NCBI GenBank assembly: GCA_913063155.1
Contig: CAJXYU010000006.1
Coordinates: forward strand, 1 to 64,000
Source of the DNA: an uncultured Desulfovibrio sp.
Lineage (GTDB): Bacteria > Desulfobacterota > Desulfovibrionia > Desulfovibrionales > Desulfovibrionaceae
Direction of reading: 5' to 3'
DNA: 64,000 nucleotides
The position numbers were made by a program, and so were the translations under genes. The notes below the pieces were generated by a model, which made no database searches, was not told the DNA's origin, and saw nothing but the letters and a program-made list of their open reading frames with translations. Numbering within the stretch: position 1 is the first letter of the stretch; every line of letters starts with the position of its first letter. This document shows, one piece after another, positions 42,285-51,828 of the stretch.

Positions 42285-45194
42285 TTAATGCAGGGATTCA
42301 GGCGGCAAAACCGTGAAGACAGCCGCCTTTTCCGCTACAAAGTACCGGGCCGCCAAGGCGCTCAGCTCCCCTGCCTTGGCTTCACCGATGATCTTCGAAG
42401 CCGCTGCGGCCCTGGCGAACGCATCGCCACGGGCACGGGCCGCACGCTCCAACTGATAGCGCCAGAACCCCAAACGGCTCAGAATTTTTTTGCGCAGGCT
42501 CAGCGCCTGCTTCCGGGCACGTTCAAGTTCCTCGCCGGTAACGCCCTTTCGGGCAAGGTCCGTGAAAATGGCACGCACGGACCGCTCCACCAACTCCTGC
42601 TTTCCGGCCTCGGTCTCCACCTGTGCGGCAAAATAGCCGTAGCTCGGAAACTTCACGGATTGCAGGAGATAGGCTCGGGGCGAGTAAGTGGCGCCGAGTT
42701 TTTCACGCAGGTTGATGCGCAAACGGTCGGCAACAATACGCCGCAACAGGCCGAGACGGATTTCCTCCGCCGGCTTTTCTTCGGAACTGACGGGTACGGG
42801 CAGAGCCAGGAGTACGCCGGCCTGGGGCAGGTCGCGGTTGATGCGGGCCATGGACCGCTCCCCGGTGGGGAACGCCAGGTGCACGGTTGCAGCCGAGGCA
42901 CTCTTCCATTGCGGCAGAGTACCGAAAAAGCGTCCGACCTTTGCTTCCATGTTCCCGGGATTGAAATCGCCTGCGGCGCACAATGTGACAGGCCCCTGCT
43001 TAAAGGCCGCAGCCACGAACCGCCGCACGTCTTTCAGGCTGAATCCTCTGGCCTGTGCATAATCCAGGTCGGCAAAATACCCGGTGCCGCCGGTGAGAAA
43101 ACGTCTCCCCTCGGAAGCGAACACGCCCGCGCAGGTCCCTGCCTGACGCGCATCCGCATTCTTGAGCATGGCCAGTGCGGAACGATATTCGTTTTCACGC
43201 ACCACCGGATCGAGCAATGCAGTGCGCAACATATGCATGGCCACATCCAGATCGCCGTACAGACAGGTGACCATAAGCTTGATGCCGGAAGGCACGACCT
43301 GCCAGGAAATGTTCACTTCCCGGCCAGCCAGAACCTGGGATTGCTGCAAGGCGGTGAGCTTTCCGATGCCGCCCTGATTCAACACGTTGATGGAAAAACG
43401 GGCCAGCGCCTGGTCCCTGTCGTTCAGGGAGGCGGATCCCGGCCCGAACGTCAGACTGATCTGCACCCGGCCCTTTTCCACATCCGTGGACTTCATGAAC
43501 AGGGATACGCCGTTGGCGAAATCCGTACGGCGATAGGTATAGGGAGCAGGCAGCGACTTTTCCCGGAACCGTTCCAGCACCTTTCCCTGCCCCGCCGGTA
43601 TCGCCAGATAGGGAAACTTCACTTGGGCCTGGTCCTTCCAGGCAATCACCTTCACTTCCGCCGCATTGTTCCAGACGGACAGCAGTGCTTTTTCCGGCGA
43701 CACGCCTTTTTTCATGTCCACGCCGGTAAGGCTGATGACGCGGTTACCGGATTTCCAGGCGGTGCGGAACGCCTCGCCGGCCTCGTCCACGGTGATCTCG
43801 TCCAACATGGGAGCAAACATCTTCAAAGTCTGCTCCGGAGACTGGTAGACCCTATCCTGATTCAGGCAGAGCACGATCTCATTGGCGATGTCCGAATTGT
43901 CGCGAGACGACTCACGTTTGACGCCCTGTCTGAAGTAATTTTTGAAATACTTTTTCGCCCGTTCGAATTCAGCCTCGGTGAAACCGAACGTCACGGCACG
44001 GCGGAGTTCATTCTCCAGCAACGTCAGGGATTCCTTCCAGCGGTCCTTGCGGGGGATGGCCATCATTCGAGCGTCAGGAATGAGCCCGAAGGCGTCGCTG
44101 CACTGGGAGAAGCCCTTGAGCAGGGGGGCGTCGTCCCTGTTCGCCAAAGACAGGAGCCGGGCCTGCATCATGTGCGCGGCCAACTGTTCCACAAGCATGG
44201 TGCGTTGTACGGAAAGGGAATCCCTCTGGTGCCTGCGCGGACGCAACGCCTCCACCAGAAGCATGCCCGATGTGCCGGGTCGACGGTCATAGTAAGCATG
44301 AACGCCTTTGAGGTTCACATCTCCCCAGGCCGGCACGGCGGGGCGCTTCGCCCGGGCTTCCGCCCCGGAAAAGACATTCCGAACCATTGTCTCCATCGCT
44401 TGGACGTCGAAATCGCCCACCGCAACAAGCACGGCCAGTTCCGGCCTGTACCAGGAGTCGTAAAAACTTCTCAAGAGCTTGGCGTCTGCTCCCTTGATCA
44501 CTTTCCCGGCACCGATGGTGGGGTTCACGAAACGTGTGCCAGGAAGCAGGAAACGCAAACGGCGCTGAAATGCCCGGAAGGTTTCGGAATCACGCGCGGT
44601 CTTTTCTTCCAGAATGACGCCCCGCTCGCTGTCGACCTCCTCTTCGGAAAGGAGCGCACCATCCAGAAAATCGCCGAGCACCACCAGGCCGCGGTTCAGG
44701 ACCGTCCTGTCCTTTGTGGGCACCTGAAGCTGAAAGACTGTTTCCTGCATGGCGGTATGGGCATTGGCGTCTCCGCCGAAACTCATGCCGATGGATTGGA
44801 AATACTTGATGAGTTCACCGGGAGGGAAATTGCGGGACCCGTTGAAAACCATGTGCTCCATGAAGTGGGCGATACCGGCCTGCTCATCGGTCTCCATGAG
44901 CGAACCGACCTGCATATCCAAAAACAGGGCGGCCCGGTTCCTGGGGGATTCGTGGTGCAGCAGCACATAGCGGAACCCATTTTCCAGACGACCAAAAACC
45001 GCATTGGGATGCGCTTTCAATGATGTGTGTTCGTGCGGCCAGGAGCCATCCAACCACCACGCTTCCGGCTTTACCGCCGACCGTGCGTGGGCAGGGCCGT
45101 GGGAAAGCACGGCAAAGGCCAGACATATGGAGAAGAGAAGAAACGTACGAAAGGCGCTCGGCGACACCGTGCGCCAGAAAAAAACAGCTTTCAT
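42285..45194 (-). CDS. periplasmic M16-family zinc metallopeptidase (PqqL/FusC-like)
   Basis: A 969-residue protein with signal peptide (MKAVFFWRTVSPSAFRTFLL, ending near GPAHA, residue 37). The inverted zinc motif HxxEH is present as HFMEH near residues 108-112, with the third zinc-ligand glutamate in the ERGVILEE region near 190; a second, inactive M16 half follows, giving the four-domain clam shape of pitrilysin, PqqL and FusC. Periplasmic M16 enzymes of this size degrade imported peptides or proteins: FusC processes ferredoxin taken up by a TonB receptor, and PqqL works in a similar iron-linked system. Here it lies between a TonB receptor and YejABEF peptide importer genes, with Fur-box-like sites before its start, which strongly suggests an analogous role. 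Confidence 0.9.
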   Translation of the reverse strand: MKAVFFWRTVSPSAFRTFLLFSICLAFAVLSHGPAHARSAVKPEAWWLDGSWPHEHTSLKAHPNAVFGRLENGFRYVLLHHESPRNRAALFLDMQVGSLMETDEQAGIAHFMEHMVFNGSRNFPPGELIKYFQSIGMSFGGDANAHTAMQETVFQLQVPTKDRTVLNRGLVVLGDFLDGALLSEEEVDSERGVILEEKTARDSETFRAFQRRLRFLLPGTRFVNPTIGAGKVIKGADAKLLRSFYDSWYRPELAVLVAVGDFDVQAMETMVRNVFSGAEARAKRPAVPAWGDVNLKGVHAYYDRRPGTSGMLLVEALRPRRHQRDSLSVQRTMLVEQLAAHMMQARLLSLANRDDAPLLKGFSQCSDAFGLIPDARMMAIPRKDRWKESLTLLENELRRAVTFGFTEAEFERAKKYFKNYFRQGVKRESSRDNSDIANEIVLCLNQDRVYQSPEQTLKMFAPMLDEITVDEAGEAFRTAWKSGNRVISLTGVDMKKGVSPEKALLSVWNNAAEVKVIAWKDQAQVKFPYLAIPAGQGKVLERFREKSLPAPYTYRRTDFANGVSLFMKSTDVEKGRVQISLTFGPGSASLNDRDQALARFSINVLNQGGIGKLTALQQSQVLAGREVNISWQVVPSGIKLMVTCLYGDLDVAMHMLRTALLDPVVRENEYRSALAMLKNADARQAGTCAGVFASEGRRFLTGGTGYFADLDYAQARGFSLKDVRRFVAAAFKQGPVTLCAAGDFNPGNMEAKVGRFFGTLPQWKSASAATVHLAFPTGERSMARINRDLPQAGVLLALPVPVSSEEKPAEEIRLGLLRRIVADRLRINLREKLGATYSPRAYLLQSVKFPSYGYFAAQVETEAGKQELVERSVRAIFTDLARKGVTGEELERARKQALSLRKKILSRLGFWRYQLERAARARGDAFARAAAASKIIGEAKAGELSALAARYFVAEKAAVFTVLPPESLH

Positions 45195-45324
45195 TGTCAA
45201 ACCCTTTGTATTGGCGATCACCCTAATCCGCCGCAACTTGCGTGTAAACCAGTCCATGGGCAGGCGGAAAGATGCGATACATGAAGGAGGTGCCTATCAA
45301 GGAGACGCTCAATTTGTCAATAAC

Positions 45325-45347
45325 GATTTTCATTTTCATAATCATTA
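45325..45347. promoter_or_regulatory. Fur-box-like operator between M16 peptidase and YejA genes
   Basis: GATTTTCATTTTCATAATCA and following bases form overlapping Fur hexamers (reverse strand ATTATGAAAATGAAAATC). It lies between divergent genes and could regulate both. Confidence 0.6.
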
Positions 45348-45400
45348 CGTAGAATTTAGCATTGCTGTCAAAGGATTTCATTGTGAAGCCACCTCTTGAC

Positions 45401-45420
45401 TATGATTTTCAATATCGATA
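45401..45420. promoter_or_regulatory. second Fur-box-like site before the YejA-like gene
   Basis: TATGATTTTCAATATCGATA resembles a degenerate Fur box. Its presence argues that the gene starts further downstream, at 45477, and not at a TTG at 45396. Confidence 0.45.
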
Positions 45421-45476
45421 AAACCTCTTCACTCGTCCAGCCCGACGCTGGAAACAAACCAACAAATGCACATGAA

Positions 45477-47318
45477 ATGACAATGAATTATTCACGAACG
45501 CTCATCGCTTTCCTTTTGCTGTTCAGCATGTGGGGAACAGCATTCGCCAGGGAAACGCACTTCCTGTCACTGGACAGGACAGGGCGGCACTCCCGACTTT
45601 CGGATCACCTCCCCTACACCGACCCCGAAGCCCCCAAAGGAGGCACCCTGTACCTTTCGGCGACAGGCAGCTTCGATTCCTTCAACGCGTACATTCCCAG
45701 GGGCATACCGGCCGCAGGTTCAACTCTTCTGCTGACGGCCACGCTTACCGCCTCGTCGCGTGACAATCCGTTTGTCCAACATCCCTATGTGGCCGAAAGT
45801 TTCGAGGTGGCTCCGGACAACGGGTGGGTGATCTTCCATCTCGATCCCCGGGCACGGTTCAACGATGGCCACCCTGTTACGGCCGATGATGTTGTTTTCA
45901 CTTTTCGCACCCTCATGGCCGCGGGGAGTCCAAGGTATAAGCAGTACTACAAAAGCGTGGAGCAAATCGAAAAAACAGGACCGCGCTCAGTGAAATTCCT
46001 TTTCTCGGAACAAAACAACCGAGAGCTTCCCGTCATCGTCAGTCAGCTCCCCGTGCTGCCGAAACACTGGTGGAAGGACCGCGACTTTTCCAAGCCCGGC
46101 CTGGAGCCCCCTCTGGGGTGCGGACCATACGGAATCAAGAAATTCCGGGCAGGCTACAGCGTGGAGTACGAACGGGTGAAAAACTGGTGGGGGCAATCTC
46201 TGCCCATAAACAGGGGGCGGTACAACTTCGATGTCATCCACTACGACTACTACCGCGACCGCACTGTGGCGGGCGAAGCATTCCGCTCCGGAGAATTCGA
46301 TTACATGGTGGAAAACACGGCAAAGAACTGGGTCAACGACTACAAAGGCCCGGCCTTCGACCAGGGACTCATCAAGCGCCTGGAGCTTCGCCACTTCCGA
46401 AATTCCGGCATGTCCGGCTTCTTCTTCAACACCCGGCGGTCCCTGTTCGCGGACCCGCGGGTACGCCGGGCCCTGGCTCTGGTCTTTGATTTCGAATGGA
46501 CCAATTCGGCCCTTTTCTTTGGACAATACAAACGGTGCGACAGCTATTTCTCCAACTCGAAACTTGCCGCCACGGGCCTCCCGGGACCAAAGGAACTGGA
46601 CGCCCTGGAACCATGGAAAAACGAGGTGCCTCCCGAGGTGTTCACCACGACCTTCATCCCGCCGAAAGGAAACGGTTCCGGCCATATACGCAAACGAATG
46701 CACACGGCTCTGCGCCTGCTCAACCAAGCGGGGTGGTCCCTCAAGGACGGCGTGCTGCGCAACCGGGACGGACAGCCCTTCACCTTTGAACTGTTACTGC
46801 GCTCCGGCAGCCTGGAACGGGTGGCTCTGCCCTACAGGCAGAACCTCAAGCGACTGGGCATCCGCATGGACATCGCCATGGCCGACACCTCCCGCTACAT
46901 CCGGCGCATCCGCAGCCGCGATTACGACATGATTTACGCCACGGTGCGCCAGTCGGATCATCCCGGCAACGAACAGCGCAATTACTGGACATCCAGAGCA
47001 GCTCGTACCCAGGGCTCACAGAACTGGGCCGGAGTCTCTTCCCCGGCAGTAGACGCCCTGGTGAACAGAATCATCGCCTCGGCCGACCATGAGGAACTGA
47101 TGACCAACACCCATGCCCTGGACCGCATCCTGCTCTGGAGCGACTACGTGATCCCGGGCTGGTATACCCCCGTGGACCGTCTGGCCTACTGGGATAAGTT
47201 CGGCATGCCGGAAACAAAGCCGAAGAACGGCGTGGACCTGTTCTCCTGGTGGGTGGACACGGACAAGGAACAGCGCATCATGAACAGCGGGTTCCGCAGC
47301 GGAGGCAAGGAACAATGA
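45477..47318 (+). CDS. yejA: peptide ABC importer binding protein (YejA-like, SBP family 5)
   Basis: A 613-residue secreted protein. The start at 45477 gives the signal peptide [18 protein letters not shown] to AFA; a longer frame to 45396 would cover a Fur-box-like site. The mature protein begins [20 protein letters not shown] and continues [20 protein letters not shown], characteristic of YejA, with [16 protein letters not shown] as the family 5 core motif. It binds oligopeptides or peptide-like compounds (microcin C enters by Yej in Escherichia coli). Divergent from the M16 peptidase, it would collect the peptides that enzyme releases. The stop overlaps the permease start by 4 bp. Confidence 0.88.
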   Translation: MTMNYSRTLIAFLLLFSMWGTAFARETHFLSLDRTGRHSRLSDHLPYTDPEAPKGGTLYLSATGSFDSFNAYIPRGIPAAGSTLLLTATLTASSRDNPFVQHPYVAESFEVAPDNGWVIFHLDPRARFNDGHPVTADDVVFTFRTLMAAGSPRYKQYYKSVEQIEKTGPRSVKFLFSEQNNRELPVIVSQLPVLPKHWWKDRDFSKPGLEPPLGCGPYGIKKFRAGYSVEYERVKNWWGQSLPINRGRYNFDVIHYDYYRDRTVAGEAFRSGEFDYMVENTAKNWVNDYKGPAFDQGLIKRLELRHFRNSGMSGFFFNTRRSLFADPRVRRALALVFDFEWTNSALFFGQYKRCDSYFSNSKLAATGLPGPKELDALEPWKNEVPPEVFTTTFIPPKGNGSGHIRKRMHTALRLLNQAGWSLKDGVLRNRDGQPFTFELLLRSGSLERVALPYRQNLKRLGIRMDIAMADTSRYIRRIRSRDYDMIYATVRQSDHPGNEQRNYWTSRAARTQGSQNWAGVSSPAVDALVNRIIASADHEELMTNTHALDRILLWSDYVIPGWYTPVDRLAYWDKFGMPETKPKNGVDLFSWWVDTDKEQRIMNSGFRSGGKEQ

Positions 47319-48412
47319 CGGCTTACCTGCTGCGGCGCTTCGGCCTTCTGATTCCCACCCTGCTGGGGATCATGGCCCTCAATTTCTTCATCATCCAGAC
47401 TGCTCCGGGCGGACCGGTGGACCAATTCATCGCCCGGCTGTCCGGCGAGGGCGACATGGCCATGGAACGCCTCTCCGGACAGGGATCGGAAGTCGGCTCC
47501 CCCCCCGAGGCAGGAGAAAACGCCCTGCCCAACAGTCGGGGAGTCTCTCCCGAACTGCTGCTGGAAATCCAGAAGCTCTACGGATTCGACCGCCCCATTC
47601 TGGAACGTTTCACCAGCATGCTCCACGACTACGTCACCTTCAACTTCGGCAACAGCTTTTTCAAAGGCCGTTCCGTAGTGGGACTCATCAGGGACAGCCT
47701 GCCCGTTTCCATGTCCCTGGGCATCTGGAGCACCCTCGTTATCTATCTGGTGTCCATTCCGCTGGGTATCCGCAAGGCCGTCAAGCACGGAACCCGTTTC
47801 GATGCGGCCACGGGGGTCGCCGTGGTAGTGGCCAACGCAGTCCCGGTTTTCCTGTTCGCCATCCTGCTCATCGTGTTTTTCGCCGGCGGCAGCTACTTCA
47901 AATGGTTTCCTCTTCGCGGCCTGGTATCTCCCGGCTTCGAAGCGCTTTCCATGACGAACAAGATTGCCGACTATTTCAGGCACCTCTGCCTGCCCATCAC
48001 GGCCATGGTCATCGGCGGGTTCGCCACCCTGACCATGTTGACCAAGAACTCATTTCTGGACGAGATCGGCAAGCTCTATGTGGCGGCGGCGCGGGCAAAA
48101 GGCCTTACGGAAAAGAAAATCCTCTACGGGCACATCTTCCGCAACGCCATGCTCATCGTCATCTCCGGGTTCCCCGCCGCCTTCATCAGCATGTTCTTCA
48201 CGGGCTCGCTCCTGGTGGAAGTAATCTTCTCCCTCAACGGCATGGGGCTCCTCGGGTTCGAGGCGGCCATGCAGCGGGACTACCCGGTCATGTTCGCCAC
48301 TTTGTACATCTTCACGCTCATGGGCCTGATCACCAAAATCATCAGCGACCTGACATATACCTTCGTGGATCCGCGCATCGACTTCGAGAGCAGGGAGGCC
48401 CGTCATGGCTAA
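47315..48412 (+). CDS. yejB: peptide ABC importer permease (YejB-like)
   Basis: A 365-residue inner-membrane protein starting [19 protein letters not shown], with a YejB-type insert after [17 protein letters not shown], and about six hydrophobic helices. The coupling loop is [22 protein letters not shown] (near residues 260-280, cut here into family knowledge). Its ATG overlaps the YejA stop by 4 bp and its end overlaps the YejE start by 8 bp, so the importer genes are translated together. YejB length and the polar insert set it apart from DppB/OppB. Confidence 0.9.
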   Translation: MTAYLLRRFGLLIPTLLGIMALNFFIIQTAPGGPVDQFIARLSGEGDMAMERLSGQGSEVGSPPEAGENALPNSRGVSPELLLEIQKLYGFDRPILERFTSMLHDYVTFNFGNSFFKGRSVVGLIRDSLPVSMSLGIWSTLVIYLVSIPLGIRKAVKHGTRFDAATGVAVVVANAVPVFLFAILLIVFFAGGSYFKWFPLRGLVSPGFEALSMTNKIADYFRHLCLPITAMVIGGFATLTMLTKNSFLDEIGKLYVAAARAKGLTEKKILYGHIFRNAMLIVISGFPAAFISMFFTGSLLVEVIFSLNGMGLLGFEAAMQRDYPVMFATLYIFTLMGLITKIISDLTYTFVDPRIDFESREARHG

Positions 48413-49433
48413 GCTTTCGCCGCTGACCAAAAGACGGCTGCAAACTTTCCGGGCAAGCCGCAGAGGATGGTGGTCACTCATGCTCTTCGCCGTAATCTTC
48501 ACCCTCTCGCTGGGCGCGGAATTCATCGCCAATGACAGGCCTCTGCTGGTGCACTACCGGGGTGGCTGGTACACCCCGATCCTCGCGGATTACCCGGAGA
48601 CCGCATTCGGTGGAGACTTCGATGCCCCGACCGACTACCGCGACCCGTTCATTGCCGGAAAAATCAATGCGGACGGCTGGATGATCTGGCCTCTTGTCCG
48701 CTTTGCGGACAACACCATCGATTTCGATCTGCCGGTCCCGGCCCCGGCGCCACCGTCCCTGACTCACCCTCTGGGAACTGACGACCAGGGCCGCGACCTG
48801 GTGGCCAGGCTCCTGTACGGCTTCCGCATCTCCGTGTGCTTCGGCCTGCTGCTCACGCTTCTCAGCACGATAGCCGGTGTGGCCGCGGGGGCCGTGCAGG
48901 GCTATTACGGAGGCCGCATCGACATCTTCAGCCAGCGCTTCATGGAGATCTGGTCCGGCCTGCCCGTGCTCTATCTGCTCATCATTCTCTCGGACATGTT
49001 CAAGCCCGGCTTCTGGTGGCTCCTGGGCATCATGCTGCTCTTCAGCTGGATGGCTCTGGTGAACGTGGTGCGGGCGGAATTCCTTCGCGGACGAAACCTG
49101 GACTACGTACGAGCGGCACAGGCCATGGGCGTACATGACCGCAACATCATGTTCCGGCACATCCTGCCCAACGCCATGGTGGCGGCCCTGACGTTCCTGC
49201 CCTTTGTGCTCAACGGAGCCATCACCACCTTGACTTCCCTGGACTTTCTCGGTTTCGGCATGCCTCCGGGGTCCCCGTCTCTGGGAGAACTGCTCGCCCA
49301 GGGCAAGGCCAACCTGCACGCCCCGTGGATAGGACTTTCCGCTTTCGCAGTGCTTTCCGTCACTCTGACCGTCCTCGTATTCATCGGCGAAGCCGCCCGC
49401 GACGCCCTCGACCCCAACAGGAACGCATCATGA
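48405..49433 (+). CDS. yejE: peptide ABC importer permease (YejE-like)
   Basis: A 342-residue membrane permease. The N-terminus [20 protein letters not shown] and the following periplasmic part [20 protein letters not shown] are typical of YejE, followed by [19 protein letters not shown], the DppC/OppC-type entry motif. The coupling loop near [20 protein letters not shown] (about residues 235-255) contacts the ATPase. It partners with YejB to make the channel. The stop codon overlaps the YejF start (ATGA). Confidence 0.92.
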   Translation: MAKLSPLTKRRLQTFRASRRGWWSLMLFAVIFTLSLGAEFIANDRPLLVHYRGGWYTPILADYPETAFGGDFDAPTDYRDPFIAGKINADGWMIWPLVRFADNTIDFDLPVPAPAPPSLTHPLGTDDQGRDLVARLLYGFRISVCFGLLLTLLSTIAGVAAGAVQGYYGGRIDIFSQRFMEIWSGLPVLYLLIILSDMFKPGFWWLLGIMLLFSWMALVNVVRAEFLRGRNLDYVRAAQAMGVHDRNIMFRHILPNAMVAALTFLPFVLNGAITTLTSLDFLGFGMPPGSPSLGELLAQGKANLHAPWIGLSAFAVLSVTLTVLVFIGEAARDALDPNRNAS

Positions 49434-51049
49434 CCGCGCCATTGCTGAGCATAAAAAATCTGAGCATAGCCTTCGGCTCCAGACCGGTGATGCGGGACGT
49501 CTCCCTCAGCATTCGGCCCGGCGAAACCCTGGCCCTGGTGGGCGAATCCGGCTCCGGCAAGTCCCTGACCGCTCGGGCGGCAATGGCCCTGCTCCCCCCG
49601 GAGGCGAACGTCACGGCCGGGAGCGTCACTCTCGACGACATCAATGTGCTGACCGCCGAAGCCGCAGAACTCTGCACCCTGCGCGGCAGCCGTGCGGCCA
49701 TGATTTTTCAGGAGCCGCGCCCCAGCCTCAACCCGCTTCACACGGTGGAAAAACAGATCGGCGAAACCCTGCTGCTGCACAAAGGACTGACGGGGGACAA
49801 AGCGCGGCAACGCATTCTGGAACTGCTGGAATTGGTGGGCATCGACAACCCGGAAAAACGACTCACATCCTATCCGCACGAATTGTCAGGCGGCCAATGC
49901 CAACGCATCATGATCGCCTCGGCCCTGGCCGGAGAACCGAAACTGCTCATCGCCGATGAACCGACAACGGCCCTGGACGTCACGGTGCAGCGCCAAATCC
50001 TGGACCTCATTGCCGGGCTTTCGCAAAAGCTGAATATGGCCACGCTGCTCATCAGTCACGATCTCGGCCTGGTACGCCGCTATGCCCCCGGAGTATGCGT
50101 CATGCACGACGGAAAAATCGTGGAACAAGGCCCCACCGAAAAAGTCTTCGCCTCTCCGGCCAGCAAGGGAGCCCGACTGCTGCTTCAGGCCAGCCGGGGG
50201 CTGGTTCCCTCCCGGTTGTCCGAAAGAAGCAAGCCCCTGCTGACTGTGAGGAATCTCAAAGTCTGGTTCCCGATCAAAAAAGGCTTGCTGCGCCGCACCA
50301 AGGATTACGTGAAAGCCGTGGACGACGTGTCTCTCGGTCTGCGTCGGGGAGAATGCCTCGGCATTGTGGGCGAATCCGGATCGGGCAAGACTACCCTGGG
50401 GCTGGCCGTGCTGCGCATGCTGCAAAGCACCGGCTCCGTCACCTTCGACGGCCGACGCATCGACGAAATCAAAGGCGAAGCCTTGCGTTCCCTGCGCAAA
50501 CGAATGCAGATGGTCTTCCAGGATCCATACGGTTCCCTCAGCCCCCGCATGAGCATTGCACAGATCGTGTCCGAGGGCCTTGCCGCGCACCACACCCTCG
50601 ACAGACGACAACGCGACCGCAAGGTGGACGCCGCCCTGACCGAGGTGGGGTTGTCTCCTGACATGCGCGATCGCTATCCGCACGAATTCTCGGGCGGGCA
50701 ACGCCAGCGCATCGCCATTGCCCGCGCCCTGGTGCTGCGGCCGCAATTCATGGTGTTGGACGAGCCCACCTCGTCCCTGGACCGCAGCGTTCAGTTCCGC
50801 ATCATTGATCTGCTGCGCGGACTACAGGAAAAATACGGTCTGTCCTATCTGTTCATCACCCATGACCTGCACCTCACACGGGCCTTCTGCCACAAAGTGC
50901 TGGTCATGCACGCCGGCCGCATCGTGGAAGCGGGCCCCACGCAGACGGTTTTCGATACCCCTCGTGAAAACTACACCCAAACACTGCTTGACGCAGCAGA
51001 CCTGTCCGGCCCCTCCGCGTCAATAATCACAAAGGAATATGCCTCATGA
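49430..51049 (+). CDS. yejF: peptide ABC importer double ATPase (YejF-like)
   Basis: A 539-residue protein with two complete ATPase halves. The first has Walker A GESGSGKS near residues 37-44, signature ELSGGQCQRIMIA and Walker B LLIADEPTTALD. The second has Walker A GESGSGKTT near 317-325, signature EFSGGQRQRIAIAR and VLDEPTSSLD. The ATG at 49430 overlaps the YejE stop; earlier in-frame starts lie inside YejE. The single-chain double ATPase is typical of YejF and GsiA. It overlaps the DUF3450 gene by 4 bp, directly linking peptide import with the TonB energising operon. Confidence 0.92.
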   Translation: MTAPLLSIKNLSIAFGSRPVMRDVSLSIRPGETLALVGESGSGKSLTARAAMALLPPEANVTAGSVTLDDINVLTAEAAELCTLRGSRAAMIFQEPRPSLNPLHTVEKQIGETLLLHKGLTGDKARQRILELLELVGIDNPEKRLTSYPHELSGGQCQRIMIASALAGEPKLLIADEPTTALDVTVQRQILDLIAGLSQKLNMATLLISHDLGLVRRYAPGVCVMHDGKIVEQGPTEKVFASPASKGARLLLQASRGLVPSRLSERSKPLLTVRNLKVWFPIKKGLLRRTKDYVKAVDDVSLGLRRGECLGIVGESGSGKTTLGLAVLRMLQSTGSVTFDGRRIDEIKGEALRSLRKRMQMVFQDPYGSLSPRMSIAQIVSEGLAAHHTLDRRQRDRKVDAALTEVGLSPDMRDRYPHEFSGGQRQRIAIARALVLRPQFMVLDEPTSSLDRSVQFRIIDLLRGLQEKYGLSYLFITHDLHLTRAFCHKVLVMHAGRIVEAGPTQTVFDTPRENYTQTLLDAADLSGPSASIITKEYAS

Positions 51050-51828
51050 ACCAGAAACGACTGCGCATTTTCGGAAAGGTCTCAGCGCCGCTGCTGGCGG
51101 CCTGCATGCTGCTGGCAACGACCGCACCGGTCCCGGCCGCCTCGCGGGAAGCGGCCGAGCATATGGTGGGCGACGCCATTGCCGCCGAGGCGAACGCCCA
51201 AAAACAGCAGACCAAATGGAATGCCCGGCGCTCAACCATGCTGGAAGAAATCCGCCAACTCAAAAGCGAAAACCTGTGGGTTTCCTTCCAGGAGAAGAAG
51301 TACTCCCGATACGTCAGTTCCATGGAAGAAAAAATCGCCGAACTGCAACGCATCAAGGTCGAGATGGAACGCATGGAACAGGAGCTTGAACCGTTCCTCT
51401 ACTCCCTGGTGGACCGTCTCACCGTCGCGGTGCAGGCGGATCTTCCCTTCCTGAAACAGGAACGCACGCGCCGACTGGATTTCCTGCAGCGAACACTGGA
51501 CGACCATGAGCTTTCAAATGGCGAGAAGCTGCGCCGCATTCTGGAAGCCCTGGAAGTGGAAACCGCCTACGGACGCAGTACGGAAGTAAGCGAGCAAACC
51601 GTTCAGCTGGACGGCAACCCCACCCTGGCCACGGTCTTCCGGGCCGGCCGTCTGGGGCTCTACTGCCTGACTCCGAATCACGCCCATGCAGGGCGCTATG
51701 ATCGTGAAACGGGCGGGTTCGTGACCATGGATTCCGATTTCGTGCGCCCCCTTACGGAACTCCAGGCCATGATCGAACGCAAACGGTTCACCAATTTCAT
51801 TTTCCTGCCCGTGAAGGAGGTCCGCTGA
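51046..51828 (+). CDS. DUF3450-family periplasmic coiled-coil protein of a TonB system
   Basis: A 260-residue secreted protein with a hydrophobic signal (LLAACMLLATTAPVPAA, ending near residue 32) and a long helical, charged region (about 45-120) likely to form a coiled coil. DUF3450 proteins are encoded immediately before TtpC/ExbB in TonB2-type systems, as here, and are thought to assist that complex, but their biochemical role is not established. It overlaps YejF by 4 bp and the next gene by 1 bp, so the whole Yej-to-TonB set probably forms one transcript. Confidence 0.85.
   Translation: MNQKRLRIFGKVSAPLLAACMLLATTAPVPAASREAAEHMVGDAIAAEANAQKQQTKWNARRSTMLEEIRQLKSENLWVSFQEKKYSRYVSSMEEKIAELQRIKVEMERMEQELEPFLYSLVDRLTVAVQADLPFLKQERTRRLDFLQRTLDDHELSNGEKLRRILEALEVETAYGRSTEVSEQTVQLDGNPTLATVFRAGRLGLYCLTPNHAHAGRYDRETGGFVTMDSDFVRPLTELQAMIERKRFTNFIFLPVKEVR

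Noticed and set aside
42240-45023. A 927-codon plus-strand open frame
   Set aside because: It is the antisense of the M16 peptidase gene, whose minus-strand product has a signal peptide and the HxxEH motif; the plus-strand product has no recognisable domain.
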